Below, in pieces: positions 8,310 through 15,942 of a DNA stretch of 64,000 nucleotides. A program made the translations under genes and the position numbers. Each line of letters begins with the position of its first letter. Position 1 is the first letter of the stretch. Under the pieces are notes generated by a model. It made no database searches, was not told where the DNA came from, and saw only the letters and a list, made by a program, of their open reading frames with translations. This stretch comes from Lawsonibacter sp900766145 (lineage in GTDB: Bacteria; Bacillota; Clostridia; Oscillospirales; Oscillospiraceae): the NCBI RefSeq assembly GCF_030372275.1, contig NZ_JAUDDJ010000002.1; one strand, 5' to 3'.

Positions 8310-9056
8310 TCAGCCCTCCAGGAAGGTCTCCACCTCCCGGCGGGCGGAGAAGTTAGCAGTCAGCTTCTGGGCCAGCAGAGAGCTGTTAAAGCCCAGGGCG
8401 CCAGTGGGGCAGGCAGAGACACAGGACATGCAGCTGATGCACTTGTCATCCGCCCACATAAGGGTCTTCAGGTCCATGGCCTCGGTGGGGCAGGCCTTGG
8501 CGCAGATGGCGCAGCCCAGGCAGGTGTCCCAGTCCCGGTCCTTCTTCACCGGCACGGCGGGCTTGGGGGGCGGATTGGGATTGCCGGGCACAGCGGCTTC
8601 CGCCCAGTCCTCTCCGGCCAGCTTCTCCTTCACACCCTGGGCAAACTGCCCCAGCTTCTCCATGTCCTGCTCATCCGGGCGACCCGCACCCAGCGTGGGG
8701 GCAAAGATGTGGGGGGTAATCACCGCAGCAGCTCCGGCGCACCGGAAGCCCTGCTCCCCCAGGATGCGCTTGACCTGGGCCAGCGTCTCGTCATAGTGGC
8801 GGTTTCCGTAAGTGGCCAGAATCACACAGGGGGTGTTCTCGCCCTTCAGGCCATCCAGCAGACCGGGCACCGCCGGCATCTGCCCGGCATACACCGGCAC
8901 GGCCAGCACCAGCAGCTCATCCTTGCTGAAATTCCGCTGGGCCCGGGTACGGCCTCCCAGATCCACATACTCCGTTGCATCAAACAGGCCGCCTACCAGC
9001 TCACAGGCCCGCTTGGTTCCTCCCGAAGGACTAAAATAAGCACCAATCGCGTTCAT
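8310..9056 (-). CDS. EFR1-family flavodoxin-ferredoxin fusion protein
   Basis: The 248-residue protein joins a flavodoxin-like N-terminal domain (YFSPSGGTKRACE is the phosphate-binding loop, about residues 7-19) to a C-terminal ferredoxin module. The latter has two [4Fe-4S] motifs, CLGCAICAKACP and CISCMSCVSACP. EFR1-type proteins are common in gut Clostridia and are thought to shuttle electrons; the partner is unknown. The linker is proline-rich. It is the first gene of the pair with asparaginase. Domain calls are secure, the physiological role is not. Confidence 0.88.
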   Translation of the reverse strand: MNAIGAYFSPSGGTKRACELVGGLFDATEYVDLGGRTRAQRNFSKDELLVLAVPVYAGQMPAVPGLLDGLKGENTPCVILATYGNRHYDETLAQVKRILGEQGFRCAGAAAVITPHIFAPTLGAGRPDEQDMEKLGQFAQGVKEKLAGEDWAEAAVPGNPNPPPKPAVPVKKDRDWDTCLGCAICAKACPTEAMDLKTLMWADDKCISCMSCVSACPTGALGFNSSLLAQKLTANFSARREVETFLEG

Positions 9057-9078
9057 ATTCTCTTCCCCTTTCGTTTAA

Positions 9079-9102
9079 AAAGAGGGCCGCGCGGCCCTCT
9101 TT
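9079..9102 (-). terminator. Terminator downstream of rfbA
   Basis: A perfect GC-rich palindrome (AAAGAGGGCCGC with its complement) is followed on the minus strand by a run of T. It lies just behind the rfbA stop codon. Confidence 0.85.
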
Positions 9103-9107
9103 CTTGT

Positions 9108-9965
9108 TTATAGACACTGGAGGTATTTCCCGTACAGGGTCATGCTCAGCTCATCGCCGATGGCGTGGACGTGGTCCTGATCGATCCAACCCTCCTGGAG
9201 TCCCAGCTCCTCCAGACAGCCCACATACCGGCCTGTCTCGTCCTGGATCTCCTTAATGGTCCGTCCGGCGTCCAGCAGGCTGTCCGCCGTACCAGCATCC
9301 AGCCAGGTGAAGTCCTTCTCCAGAGGCACCACCTGGAGCTGTCCCCGGTGGAGATACTCCAGGTTCACATCGGTGATCTCCAGCTCGCCCCGGGCGGAGG
9401 GCTTCAGATTTCCGGCGATCTCCATGACCTGGTTGTCATAGAAGTACAAACCGGGAATCACATAGTTGGACTTGGGATGGCGGGGCTTCTCCTCAATGGA
9501 GATGGCCTTACCGTCCTTATCAAACTCCACCACACCGAAGGGATGGGGGTCCTCCACCCAGTAACCGAACACGGTGGCCCCCTTCTCGTTGGCGGCGGCC
9601 TTCTTCAAGGTATCACCCAGGGTGGGTGCATAGAAGATATTGTCCCCCAGCACCAGACATACCCGGTCCTCCCCCACAAACTCCCGGCCGATGAGCAGGG
9701 CATCGGCGATGCCCCGGGCCACCGGCTGCTCCGCGTAGGTGATCTTCAGGCCAAACTGCTCGCCGTCTCCCAGCAGAGCCCGGAAGGTGTCCGTCTCATC
9801 CGGGGGCACGATGACCATGACATCCGAAATTCCCGCCTGCATCAAAATGGCGAGGGGATAGTAGATCAGGGGCTTGTCATACACAGGCAGCAGCGGCTTG
9901 CACACCGGCTTGGTCATGGGGTAGAGTCGGGTGCCCTTTCCGGCAGCCAATACGATTCCTTTCAC
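9108..9965 (-). CDS. rfbA: Glucose-1-phosphate thymidylyltransferase
   Basis: The 285-residue nucleotidyltransferase begins with the sugar-nucleotide motif LAAGKGTRLYPMTKP, followed by KPLLPVYDKPLIYYPL, LVLGDNIFYAP and the sugar-binding stretch VEFDKDGKAISIEEKP. Length and motifs match RfbA/RmlA, which makes dTDP-glucose from glucose-1-phosphate and dTTP, the first step to dTDP-rhamnose. The other rml genes are not nearby. The GTG start at 9965 follows AGGAGGATGCT. The gene is monocistronic between its own promoter and terminator. Confidence 0.9.
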   Translation of the reverse strand: MKGIVLAAGKGTRLYPMTKPVCKPLLPVYDKPLIYYPLAILMQAGISDVMVIVPPDETDTFRALLGDGEQFGLKITYAEQPVARGIADALLIGREFVGEDRVCLVLGDNIFYAPTLGDTLKKAAANEKGATVFGYWVEDPHPFGVVEFDKDGKAISIEEKPRHPKSNYVIPGLYFYDNQVMEIAGNLKPSARGELEITDVNLEYLHRGQLQVVPLEKDFTWLDAGTADSLLDAGRTIKEIQDETGRYVGCLEELGLQEGWIDQDHVHAIGDELSMTLYGKYLQCL

Positions 9966-10025
9966 AGCATCCTCCTGTTATCCGTCAGACCCGAACCGGG
10001 TCCATCACTTGTTCTATTCCAAGCC

Positions 10026-10054
10026 AGTGTACCATGTTTCCAGGGGCTTTTCAA
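10026..10054 (-). promoter_or_regulatory. rfbA promoter
   Basis: On the minus strand -35 TTGAAA (10049-10054) and -10 TACACT (10026-10031) are 17 bp apart with an extended TGG. The CATGGTACACT core is shared with the EamA promoter near 1790. Confidence 0.65.
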
Positions 10055-10141
10055 GTAGAGCGGTCTTAAATCTTGTTTAAAATGACGCAAGGTTCTTCTT
10101 AATGTCCGGCGTCCCTAGTCAGTTTTCCCCATAATTCAAAC

Positions 10142-10170
10142 GGGGCGGCGGGAAGTTCTCCCGCCGCCCC
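10142..10170 (-). terminator. Terminator of the sigma/anti-sigma-like operon
   Basis: GGGGCGGCGGGA pairs perfectly with TCCCGCCGCCCC around a 5-nt loop, directly behind the stop codon of the membrane protein. The U-tract is weak. Confidence 0.75.
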
Positions 10171-10180
10171 TGGCTTCGAT

Positions 10181-10837
10181 TTATTTTTGGTTTTCTTGCC
10201 ACCGGGCATACCACTGTTCCCGTACCTGCTCCCGGCCTCGAGTAAACCATTCCACGTCGTTCTGCTCCCCCGGCGAAATGTCGGTACGGCTGCTCAGTAT
10301 GCCGCTCCCTCCTCCGGAGCCGTCCGGGACGGTGACACCTTCGTACCAGCCGTAGTCCTCCGGGGTCCCGCCCACGATCACATAATAGAGGTTTCCCTCC
10401 CCGTCCCACCAGGTATCCACATAGGGAGTCTTCTCATCCACCTGATCGGTGACGTCCACCCGTTGGCCACGGGCCACCACCCACAGGCGGTCCTCTTCCA
10501 AGGAGACCACCAAAGGCTTTCCATTCTCATCATAGCCGTCTGAAGGATGGGCCTCCACATAGTGCGCTTCTCCGCTGTCGCCGATGGTGATCTGGCCGCC
10601 GCCCACCAACTGAAAGATCCGCTCTCCGTATACCTCTGCGCAGCTCCAGCCCACCAGCCCAAGGCACACAGCCAGCGCCGCTGCTACCAACAGGACCCGC
10701 CGCTTCTGCACACGTCTCCGGCATCCCCGGGCGCGCACCAGCTCTTTGACCCGCTCCCGGTCCACAAGCCCCTCTCTGGGCTGCAATTCCTCGTCCACAT
10801 ACTCGTTCATCAGTTTGGAAATCTCAAGCTTCTTCAA
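10181..10837 (-). CDS. Single-pass membrane protein, likely partner (anti-sigma factor) of the ECF sigma gene
   Basis: I do not recognise a named family for this 218-residue protein. It has a charged cytoplasmic N-terminus (about residues 1-46, including ERVKELVRARGCRRRVQKRR), one transmembrane helix (about 47-66) and an acidic extracytoplasmic domain rich in Tyr, Trp and Gly. The gene overlaps the 3' end of the sigma factor gene by 14 bp. Position and topology match anti-sigma factors that hold an ECF sigma factor at the membrane, but no zinc-binding HxxxCxxC motif is visible. The anti-sigma role is therefore an inference. Confidence 0.7.
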   Translation of the reverse strand: MKKLEISKLMNEYVDEELQPREGLVDRERVKELVRARGCRRRVQKRRVLLVAAALAVCLGLVGWSCAEVYGERIFQLVGGGQITIGDSGEAHYVEAHPSDGYDENGKPLVVSLEEDRLWVVARGQRVDVTDQVDEKTPYVDTWWDGEGNLYYVIVGGTPEDYGWYEGVTVPDGSGGGSGILSSRTDISPGEQNDVEWFTRGREQVREQWYARWQENQK

Positions 10838-11264
10838 AGATGTATCCCTCCCGTTCCAGCTGCCGTTTCAGCTTTTCCCGGCCCCGGCGCAGCCGGGTCT
10901 TGGCGGTAGAGCAGTTCATTCCCATCTCCTCCGCCGCCTTTTCCACAGTCTGACCATAGTAGTAGTGGCGGACAAACAGCTCCCGGTCCTCTGGTTCCAA
11001 AGTCTCCAGCGCCGCCCGCACCAGCTGTGCCGCCTCCTGGGCCTCCAGCTCCCGCTGAGGGCTGTCCTGGGCCAGTACCAGGATATCTTCCTCCAGGGGC
11101 AGCAGCTCCCGCCGTTCCCTCAGCCGATTCAGCGCCCGGTTCCGGGCTACCGTGGCCAGCCAGCCTTTCACCTTTCCCGGCTGCAGCTTCTTCCGTTCCC
11201 GCCAGGCACATAGAAAAACGTCGGCCGTCAGTTCCTCCCACTCCTGGGGGCAGCCCGGTATCAT
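10824..11264 (-). CDS. ECF-type RNA polymerase sigma factor, N-terminally incomplete reading frame
   Basis: The 146-residue frame carries most of sigma-70 region 2 (EELTADVFLCAWRERKKL, then GWLATVARNRALNRLRERRE) and region 4 with its helix-turn-helix (LEPEDRELFVRHYYYGQTVEKAAEEMG, then STAKTRLRRGREKLKRQL). The start of region 2 is missing: it is encoded just upstream in another frame (see the fragment at 11261-11368). The ATG at 11264 overlaps the stop of that fragment as ATGA and has no good ribosome site. If intact, the gene would encode about 181 residues, normal for an ECF factor. It is either a recent pseudogene, a sequencing error or a translationally coupled split gene. Confidence 0.8.
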   Translation of the reverse strand: MIPGCPQEWEELTADVFLCAWRERKKLQPGKVKGWLATVARNRALNRLRERRELLPLEEDILVLAQDSPQRELEAQEAAQLVRAALETLEPEDRELFVRHYYYGQTVEKAAEEMGMNCSTAKTRLRRGREKLKRQLEREGYIFEEA

Positions 11265-11368
11265 TCGGGCGCAATGGCGGCAACATAGGGGGTGTAACGC
11301 TCGATGAGCGCCTCCAGTCCCGCCGGGTCGCCCCGGTGCAGCCGCCCCAGCATCTCCTGTTCGTCGAT
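11261..11368 (-). pseudogene. Detached 5' part of the ECF sigma gene with a lost start codon
   Basis: Read on the minus strand this frame gives an ECF N-terminus (EQEMLGRLHRGDPAG, then LEALIERYTPYVAAIA), then stops at TGA (11261-11263). An ideal ribosome site AGGAGG (11377-11382) lies exactly 8 bases before codon 11366-11368. That codon reads ATC where ATG would be expected. The first usable ATG in frame is 11351-11353. One missing base near 11265-11272 would restore a continuous 181-residue sigma factor. Confidence 0.7.
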
Positions 11369-11452
11369 GTTCTCCGCCTCCTCTCTGTTTTGACGCGTCT
11401 ACCCTATAAACACAGCTTCCCGCCCTTTGGTTTCAGGTTTGGGCAGAAAAAA

Positions 11453-11479
11453 TCCGCCCCCTCGCTTGGAGGGGGCGGA
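11453..11479 (-). terminator. Terminator of oadA/pycB
   Basis: TCCGCCCCCT pairs with AGGGGGCGGA, followed on the minus strand by six T. It lies about 30 bases behind the carboxylase stop codon. Confidence 0.9.
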
Positions 11480-11508
11480 ATAAACTTGGATGTATGATCA
11501 GGTCAGGC

Positions 11509-13500
11509 TCAGCCCAGAGTGACCAGCAGGTCGTCGGTGTTGACGGCGGTGCCCACCACAGCGGACACGGACTTGACGGTGCCGTCCACAGGAGCGGAAA
11601 CCTCGATCTCCATCTTCATGGCTTCCAGCACCACCAGCACGTCGCCGGCCTTCACGGCCTGGCCGGGCTTGCACTCTACCTTAAAGATGTTGCCGGGCAT
11701 GGGGCTGTTGACGGCAGTCTCACCGGCAGCCACAGCGGCGGGGGCGGCAGCAGGGGCCGGAGCAGCCGCGGGAGCGGGGGCCGCAGCAGGAGCAGCGGCA
11801 GGAGCGGGAGCCGCCACGGGGGCAGCGGGAGCGGCAGCCACAGGAGCGGCGGCAACGGGAGCAGCCGCAGCGGCGGGCGCGTCAGCGCGCTCCACGGAGA
11901 CCTGGAAGGGCTTGCCGTCGATGGTGATAGTGAAGGTACCGGTGCAGTCGCCCTGGTTGCCCATCTTCAGGTGAGGAGGCTGATAGGAGGCGGCGAAGGC
12001 GGGGATGGGACGGCTGGTGTAGCCGGGCACCGCGGGAGCGGGAACCTCAGCATAGTACACAGGACCCTGCCAGGCGGGAGTGGGAGCCGCGGCGGGAGCA
12101 GGAGCGGCCTTGGGGGCAGCGGGAGCCGCCTTCTTGGGCTCCTCCTTGGCGGGGAAGCCGGCCTCGCGGTCCTTGAAGAAGGCCATGGCCACCTGGGGGA
12201 AGGCGATGTAGCTCAGCACATCCTCGTCGCTCTTGGCGGTGGCGCCCAGCTCCTTCTTGGTCTTCTCGAACTCGGGCTCCAGGCTGTCGGCGAAGCGGCC
12301 CTTCACCACGGGGGTGTTGCCCAGGATCTTCTTCTGGATCTTGGCGTCAATGGGAGCGGGAGTACGGCCGTACTCGCCGCGGCAGTAAGCCTTGATCTCC
12401 TTGCCGACCACCTTGTAGCGCTCGCCGGCCAGCACGTTCTGCACGGCCTGAGAGCCGACCATCTGGCTGGTGGGGGTGACCAGAGGAGGATAGCCCATAT
12501 CCTTGCGGACCTTGGGAGTCTCTTCCAGCACCTGATCCAGCTTATCGATGGCGTTCATCATCTTCAGCTGGGAGATGAGGTTGGACAGCATGCCGCCGGG
12601 GATCTGATAGTTAAGGCACTGGGTATCGGTGGACATAGAGATGGGATCCAGAGTGCCGTCCTTGAGGAAGTCGGCCCGGACACCCTTAAAGAAGTCAGCC
12701 ATCTTGGTCAGGGCCTGATCGTTCAGGTCGACCTGATAGCCCATCTGACGGATGGAGTAGGCCACGGACTCAGTGGCGGGCTGAGAGGTACCGCCGGAGA
12801 AGGGAGAAATAGCAGTATCCAGCACGTCGGCGCCGGCCTCCACAGCCTTGAGCTGGGTCATGTAGGCCAGACCGGTGGTGCAGTGGGTGTGGATGACCAG
12901 GGGCAGCTCAGGCACAGCGTCCTTGATGGCGGAAACCAGGTCGTAGGCCTCCTTGGGACCCATCAGGCCGGCCATGTCCTTGATGCAGATGGACTTGACG
13001 CCCATGCTCTTGAGCTCCTTGACCATCTTCACGTAGTTCTCCAGGGTATGCACGGGGCTGGTGGTGTAGGAGATGGTACCGGAAGCGTGAGCGCCCTGCT
13101 TAACGGTCTCGTCAATGGCAACTTCCAGGTTGCGCACGTCGTTGAGGGCGTCGAAAATACGGATGATGTCGATGCCGTTCTTTACGGAGTACTCGACAAA
13201 CTTACGCACCACGTCATCGGGATAGTGCTTATAGCCCAGGATGTTCTGGCCGCGCAGCAGCATCTGCAGCTTGGTGTTGGGCATCTTGGCGCGGATCTTG
13301 CGCAGACGCTCCCAGGGATCTTCCCGCAGGTAACGCAGACACACGTCAAAGGTGGCGCCGCCCCAGACCTCGGCGGAGTAGAAGCCAGCCTTGTCCATGG
13401 TCTCCAGGATGGGCTCAAACTTGCTGTAGGGAAGCCGAGTGGCGATCAGCGACTGGTTCGCGTCACGCAGCACAGTTTCCGTAAACTGGACCTTTCTCAT
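11509..13500 (-). CDS. oadA: Oxaloacetate decarboxylase alpha subunit / pyruvate carboxylase subunit B, biotin-containing
   Basis: The 663-residue protein starts with a carboxyltransferase TIM barrel (VQFTETVLRDANQSLIATR, EVWGGATFD, the Lys region CIKDMAGLMGP, then VIHTHCTTG). A conserved PYC_OADA domain and a C-terminal biotinyl domain follow, with VLEAMKMEIEV and Lys629 as biotin site. Two very Ala/Pro-rich linkers separate the domains. The enzyme moves a carboxyl group between oxaloacetate/pyruvate and biotin. No beta or gamma subunit of a sodium pump and no biotin carboxylase is adjacent, so oadA and pycB cannot be told apart here. It is monocistronic. The start at 13500 follows an AACATGGAGGTTGATTC leader. 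Confidence 0.88.
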   Translation of the reverse strand: MRKVQFTETVLRDANQSLIATRLPYSKFEPILETMDKAGFYSAEVWGGATFDVCLRYLREDPWERLRKIRAKMPNTKLQMLLRGQNILGYKHYPDDVVRKFVEYSVKNGIDIIRIFDALNDVRNLEVAIDETVKQGAHASGTISYTTSPVHTLENYVKMVKELKSMGVKSICIKDMAGLMGPKEAYDLVSAIKDAVPELPLVIHTHCTTGLAYMTQLKAVEAGADVLDTAISPFSGGTSQPATESVAYSIRQMGYQVDLNDQALTKMADFFKGVRADFLKDGTLDPISMSTDTQCLNYQIPGGMLSNLISQLKMMNAIDKLDQVLEETPKVRKDMGYPPLVTPTSQMVGSQAVQNVLAGERYKVVGKEIKAYCRGEYGRTPAPIDAKIQKKILGNTPVVKGRFADSLEPEFEKTKKELGATAKSDEDVLSYIAFPQVAMAFFKDREAGFPAKEEPKKAAPAAPKAAPAPAAAPTPAWQGPVYYAEVPAPAVPGYTSRPIPAFAASYQPPHLKMGNQGDCTGTFTITIDGKPFQVSVERADAPAAAAAPVAAAPVAAAPAAPVAAPAPAAAPAAAPAPAAAPAPAAAPAAVAAGETAVNSPMPGNIFKVECKPGQAVKAGDVLVVLEAMKMEIEVSAPVDGTVKSVSAVVGTAVNTDDLLVTLG

Positions 13501-13605
13501 TCTGAATCAACCTCCATGTTGCTTGTCTCGCAATTTGCAGGTCTGCTTGCAATTCAGGCCTGACAAGTGACGCCGGCTAGGGCGCCGGAAGACTCACTTA
13601 TTAGT

Positions 13606-13634
13606 ATTTTAGTATATCTCGCTCCGCAACGCAA
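13606..13634 (-). promoter_or_regulatory. oadA promoter
   Basis: On the minus strand -35 TTGCGT (13629-13634) and -10 TAAAAT (13606-13611) are 17 bp apart. The leader of about 100 nt contains a GC-rich hairpin (near 13570-13590). The interval 13635-13735 shows no gene. Confidence 0.55.
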
Positions 13635-13735
13635 CCCCCTGAGTCCAAATAATTGACAAATTCTCCGGTCTTGCCTCTGATCTTGCAGATCTCGTCTGAC
13701 CGCTATTGTACTTATCGATAACAGAATATAAAAAG

Positions 13736-13773
13736 AAGCCGTCGGCAGTTGGGAAGGAAAACCGCCGCGGCTT
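13736..13773 (-). terminator. Terminator of the 43-residue ORF
   Basis: AAGCCGTCGGC pairs with GCCGCGGCTT (one bulge) and is followed on the minus strand by TTCTTTTTATATT. It lies 42 bases behind the small ORF. Confidence 0.75.
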
Positions 13774-13815
13774 ATTTAGGTTCTTGATTTACTTCTTTGG
13801 TACAGTCCATACCTC

Positions 13816-13947
13816 TCACCGGTCGCTGCACGGCTGAGCCATCTCTCGGCCGTTGAGAGTCTCACCGGCGAAGATCAGATCATCGATATCCCGGTCTTCC
13901 CGTACCAGGCTCCAAATGTTGTTGGAGTCCCGCTTCACCATCGTCAT
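13816..13947 (-). CDS. Small protein of 43 residues, unknown function
   Basis: A short ORF with start ATG at 13947 and stop TGA at 13816-13818. A near-perfect ribosome site (AAAGGAGGTGAAG, 5-10 bases before the ATG) precedes it. It encodes a charged, soluble peptide: MTMVKRDSNNIWSLVRED, then RDIDDLIFAGETLNGREM, then AQPCSDR. It has one Cys and no membrane segment or signal peptide. The strong ribosome site, a structured leader on one side and an intrinsic terminator on the other make it a credible independent gene. I do not recognise the family. ATG at 13941 is a possible internal start. Confidence 0.65.
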   Translation of the reverse strand: MTMVKRDSNNIWSLVREDRDIDDLIFAGETLNGREMAQPCSDR

Positions 13948-13975
13948 GCTTCTTCACCTCCTTTATTTTGTTTCT

Positions 13976-14023
13976 CGGCGGCATAGCACCCCCAAAATGC
14001 AGGGGATAGATTTTTTGCCGCCG
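13976..14023 (-). other. Two-part hairpin in the leader of the 43-residue ORF
   Basis: CGGCGGCA (13976-13983) pairs with TGCCGCCG (14016-14023), and CCCC within 13989-13993 pairs with GGGG at 14002-14005. It would fold in the mRNA about 30 nt before the ribosome site. Further upstream (14024-14320) is AT-rich with another small stem near 14075-14105 and no visible gene. Its function is unknown; I could not match it to a known riboswitch. Confidence 0.5.
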
Positions 14024-14320
14024 TGTCCTGCAAGTTTCCCCAACAAAGAAAACACCGCGAAAACCATCCGGCCCGGAGCAACCCATTTGCGCTCCACCGG
14101 TTATTTCCGCGGGCAAAAATCTATGAAATTGATCATTTCTCAAAGATCGATTCATCTATTTGGGGACCCTGCTCGGAAACAGCCGCTAGGCGAGCCTTAT
14201 CTTTTTTCGCCTAACTGTGGTTATTTTAGAGCAGTTATGAAAAAATGTCAAGTGCGTCCGCATTAAAATGCAGTTAAGATTTTGCATTCTTGCATTTTTG
14301 TTTAATGAAGAAAATAGAAA

Positions 14321-14349
14321 AAGTCCGCAGGGGCATCCCCTGCGGACTT
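14321..14349. terminator. Bidirectional terminator behind the coiled-coil gene
   Basis: AAGTCCGCAGGGG pairs perfectly with CCCCTGCGGACTT around a 3-nt loop, with A/T tracts on both sides. It terminates the uvrC-rsmD-coaD-coiled-coil operon. Confidence 0.9.
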
Positions 14350-14362
14350 TTGATTCCAACAC

Positions 14363-14884
14363 TCAGTCTACTTCGGCAGCCGCGTCATACACCGGCCGGG
14401 AACTGCTGGCAGCGCCGGCGGCAGCAGCACCCGCAGCCGCGCGGAAACGGGCTCGGGACTTCTTGATCTCGTCGTAGGCCTCCGCCACTGCCTCCTCGGT
14501 GCGGCGCAGGGCATCTTCGCAGTACTCATTGGCCGAGCGCTTCAGCTCCCGGCTGCGCTCCTCGGCCTGCTGCATCATCTCGTTGGCCCGCTGCTTGGCC
14601 TGCAGGGTGATCACGTCCTCGGACACCATCTGCCGGGCCTTGTCCTCGGCAGTCTTGCGGATGGCCTCCGCCTCCCGCTTGGCCGAAGAGAGCATGTCCG
14701 CCCGGGTAGCCATAACCTTTTTGGCCTCGGTCAGCTCCACAGGGAACTGAGCCCGGATATCGTCGATCAGATCCAGGGCACGATCCCGCTCAATCATACA
14801 TTTATCGCTGGACAGGGGCACGTTTTTGGCCTCGTCCACCATGTCAAACAACATGTCCAGCAGTTCTTCCACACCGCTCGCCAT
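14363..14884 (-). CDS. Coiled-coil protein of unknown function next to coaD
   Basis: The 173-residue protein is almost entirely heptad-rich, charged coiled coil (about residues 45-145, rich in Ala, Glu, Lys and Arg), with a short N-terminal helix and an Ala/Gly-rich C-terminal tail. It has no membrane segment. Homologues in this position in Clostridia are often labelled ATPase or V-type ATPase subunit H, but that rests only on coiled-coil similarity. The gene lies 3 bases downstream of coaD and ends the operon at a terminator. A structural or division-related role is possible but not shown. Confidence 0.7.
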   Translation of the reverse strand: MASGVEELLDMLFDMVDEAKNVPLSSDKCMIERDRALDLIDDIRAQFPVELTEAKKVMATRADMLSSAKREAEAIRKTAEDKARQMVSEDVITLQAKQRANEMMQQAEERSRELKRSANEYCEDALRRTEEAVAEAYDEIKKSRARFRAAAGAAAAGAASSSRPVYDAAAEVD

Positions 14885-14887
14885 CTG

Positions 14888-15385
14888 TCAACCCTTCCTT
14901 TCCTGCAATTCCTTCATGCGCTGATTCACATCAGCCACGATTTCCCGGGGAATAAACTCCTCCAGGTTGGCTCCATACCGGGCCATCTCCTTGACCACGG
15001 TGGAGCTTAAGTAGGTATATTTCTCGCTGGAGGCCAGGAACATGGTCTCCAGACCAGGGTTCAGCTTGCGGTTGATGACCGCCATCTGTACCTCCTGCTC
15101 AAAGTCGGACACGGCCCGCAGGCCCTTGACCACCACATGAGCCTTCCTCCGCTTGGCGTAGGCGGCCAGCAGTCCCTCGGCAAAGTCTACCTCCACGTTG
15201 GGGAAGCGGGCGGTGGAGCGCCGCAGCAGCTCTACCCGCTCCTCAGGGGTAAACATGCCGTGCTTGTTGGAGTTGATCATCACGCACACGATGAGCTTGT
15301 CAAAGCACAGAGCGGCGCGCTTAATAATATTCAAATGCCCCAGCGTCACTGGGTCAAAGCTGCCGGGGTAAATTGCGACTTTCAT
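14888..15385 (-). CDS. coaD: Pantetheine-phosphate adenylyltransferase
   Basis: The 165-residue protein is a textbook CoaD. It has the nucleotidyltransferase motif YPGSFDPVTLGHLNII, then VKGLRAVSDFEQEVQM and SEKYTYLSSTVVKEMA. It transfers AMP from ATP to 4'-phosphopantetheine, the penultimate step of coenzyme A synthesis, in the cytoplasm. Its ATG overlaps the rsmD stop as ATGA, so translation is coupled. The rsmD-coaD order is conserved in Firmicutes. Confidence 0.97.
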   Translation of the reverse strand: MKVAIYPGSFDPVTLGHLNIIKRAALCFDKLIVCVMINSNKHGMFTPEERVELLRRSTARFPNVEVDFAEGLLAAYAKRRKAHVVVKGLRAVSDFEQEVQMAVINRKLNPGLETMFLASSEKYTYLSSTVVKEMARYGANLEEFIPREIVADVNQRMKELQERKG

Positions 15386-15942
15386 CCGTGGAGTTCCCTC
15401 CCAGTTTTCCGGTAGATGGTCAGCTTAATCTTGCCGTACCGGTACTCCTTTCCCCGCTCATAGGGGGCATTCAGCGTGGGCAAAACCTTGTCCAGCGCAC
15501 TTTCGCACACCATTATACCATGTTCCCGAAGAATGTCAAATGCCGCGATAGCCTCCACGGCCCGCTCCAGCAGGTCAGCGCGGTAGGGCGGATCCAGGAA
15601 AATCACATCAAATTGTTCCCCGCAGGTCTGGAGAAAACCCAGGGAATCTCCCTGCACCACCCGGCTCTGAGAGCTGAGCCCCGTGAGTTTCAGGTTGCTG
15701 CGGATGAGGGCGGCCGCGTCGCTGCGCTGGTCCACAAAGGTGCAGTGGGCCGCGCCCCGGGACAGAGCCTCAATTCCCAGCTGTCCAGTACCGCCAAAAA
15801 GATCCAAAATTTTCCTTCCCGGAATCTCAAACTGCACAATATTAAAGAGGGCTTCTTTCACCCGGTCGGTGGTGGGACGGGTCTCCATCCCCTCCAGCTC
15901 GCCCAGGCGGCGGCCCCGGGCTGTTCCTGAGATCACTCGCAT
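15382..15942 (-). CDS. rsmD: 16S rRNA (guanine(966)-N(2))-methyltransferase
   Basis: The 186-residue protein matches RsmD. MRVISGTARGRRL opens the protein, RPTTDRVKEALFNI follows, LDLFGGTGQLGIEALSRGA binds S-adenosylmethionine and FLDPPY is the catalytic amino-methyltransferase motif. It modifies G966 of 16S rRNA during 30S assembly. The gene overlaps the end of uvrC by 10 bp and coaD by 4 bp, which places it in a tight operon. Confidence 0.95.
   Translation of the reverse strand: MRVISGTARGRRLGELEGMETRPTTDRVKEALFNIVQFEIPGRKILDLFGGTGQLGIEALSRGAAHCTFVDQRSDAAALIRSNLKLTGLSSQSRVVQGDSLGFLQTCGEQFDVIFLDPPYRADLLERAVEAIAAFDILREHGIMVCESALDKVLPTLNAPYERGKEYRYGKIKLTIYRKTGRELHG

Noticed and set aside
11261..11275. 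Programmed frameshifting in the ECF sigma gene
   Set aside because: There is no slippery heptamer at the junction, and the lost start codon upstream points to decay or a sequence error instead.
11494..13563. A 689-codon open frame antisense to oadA
   Set aside because: Gly/Ser/His-rich shadow of the Ala/Pro linkers and barrel codons of the real gene; no ribosome site.
13950..14320. A c-di-GMP or other known riboswitch before the 43-residue ORF
   Set aside because: Short stretches look similar to GEMM loops but the conserved core could not be assembled, so it is reported only as an unidentified structured leader.
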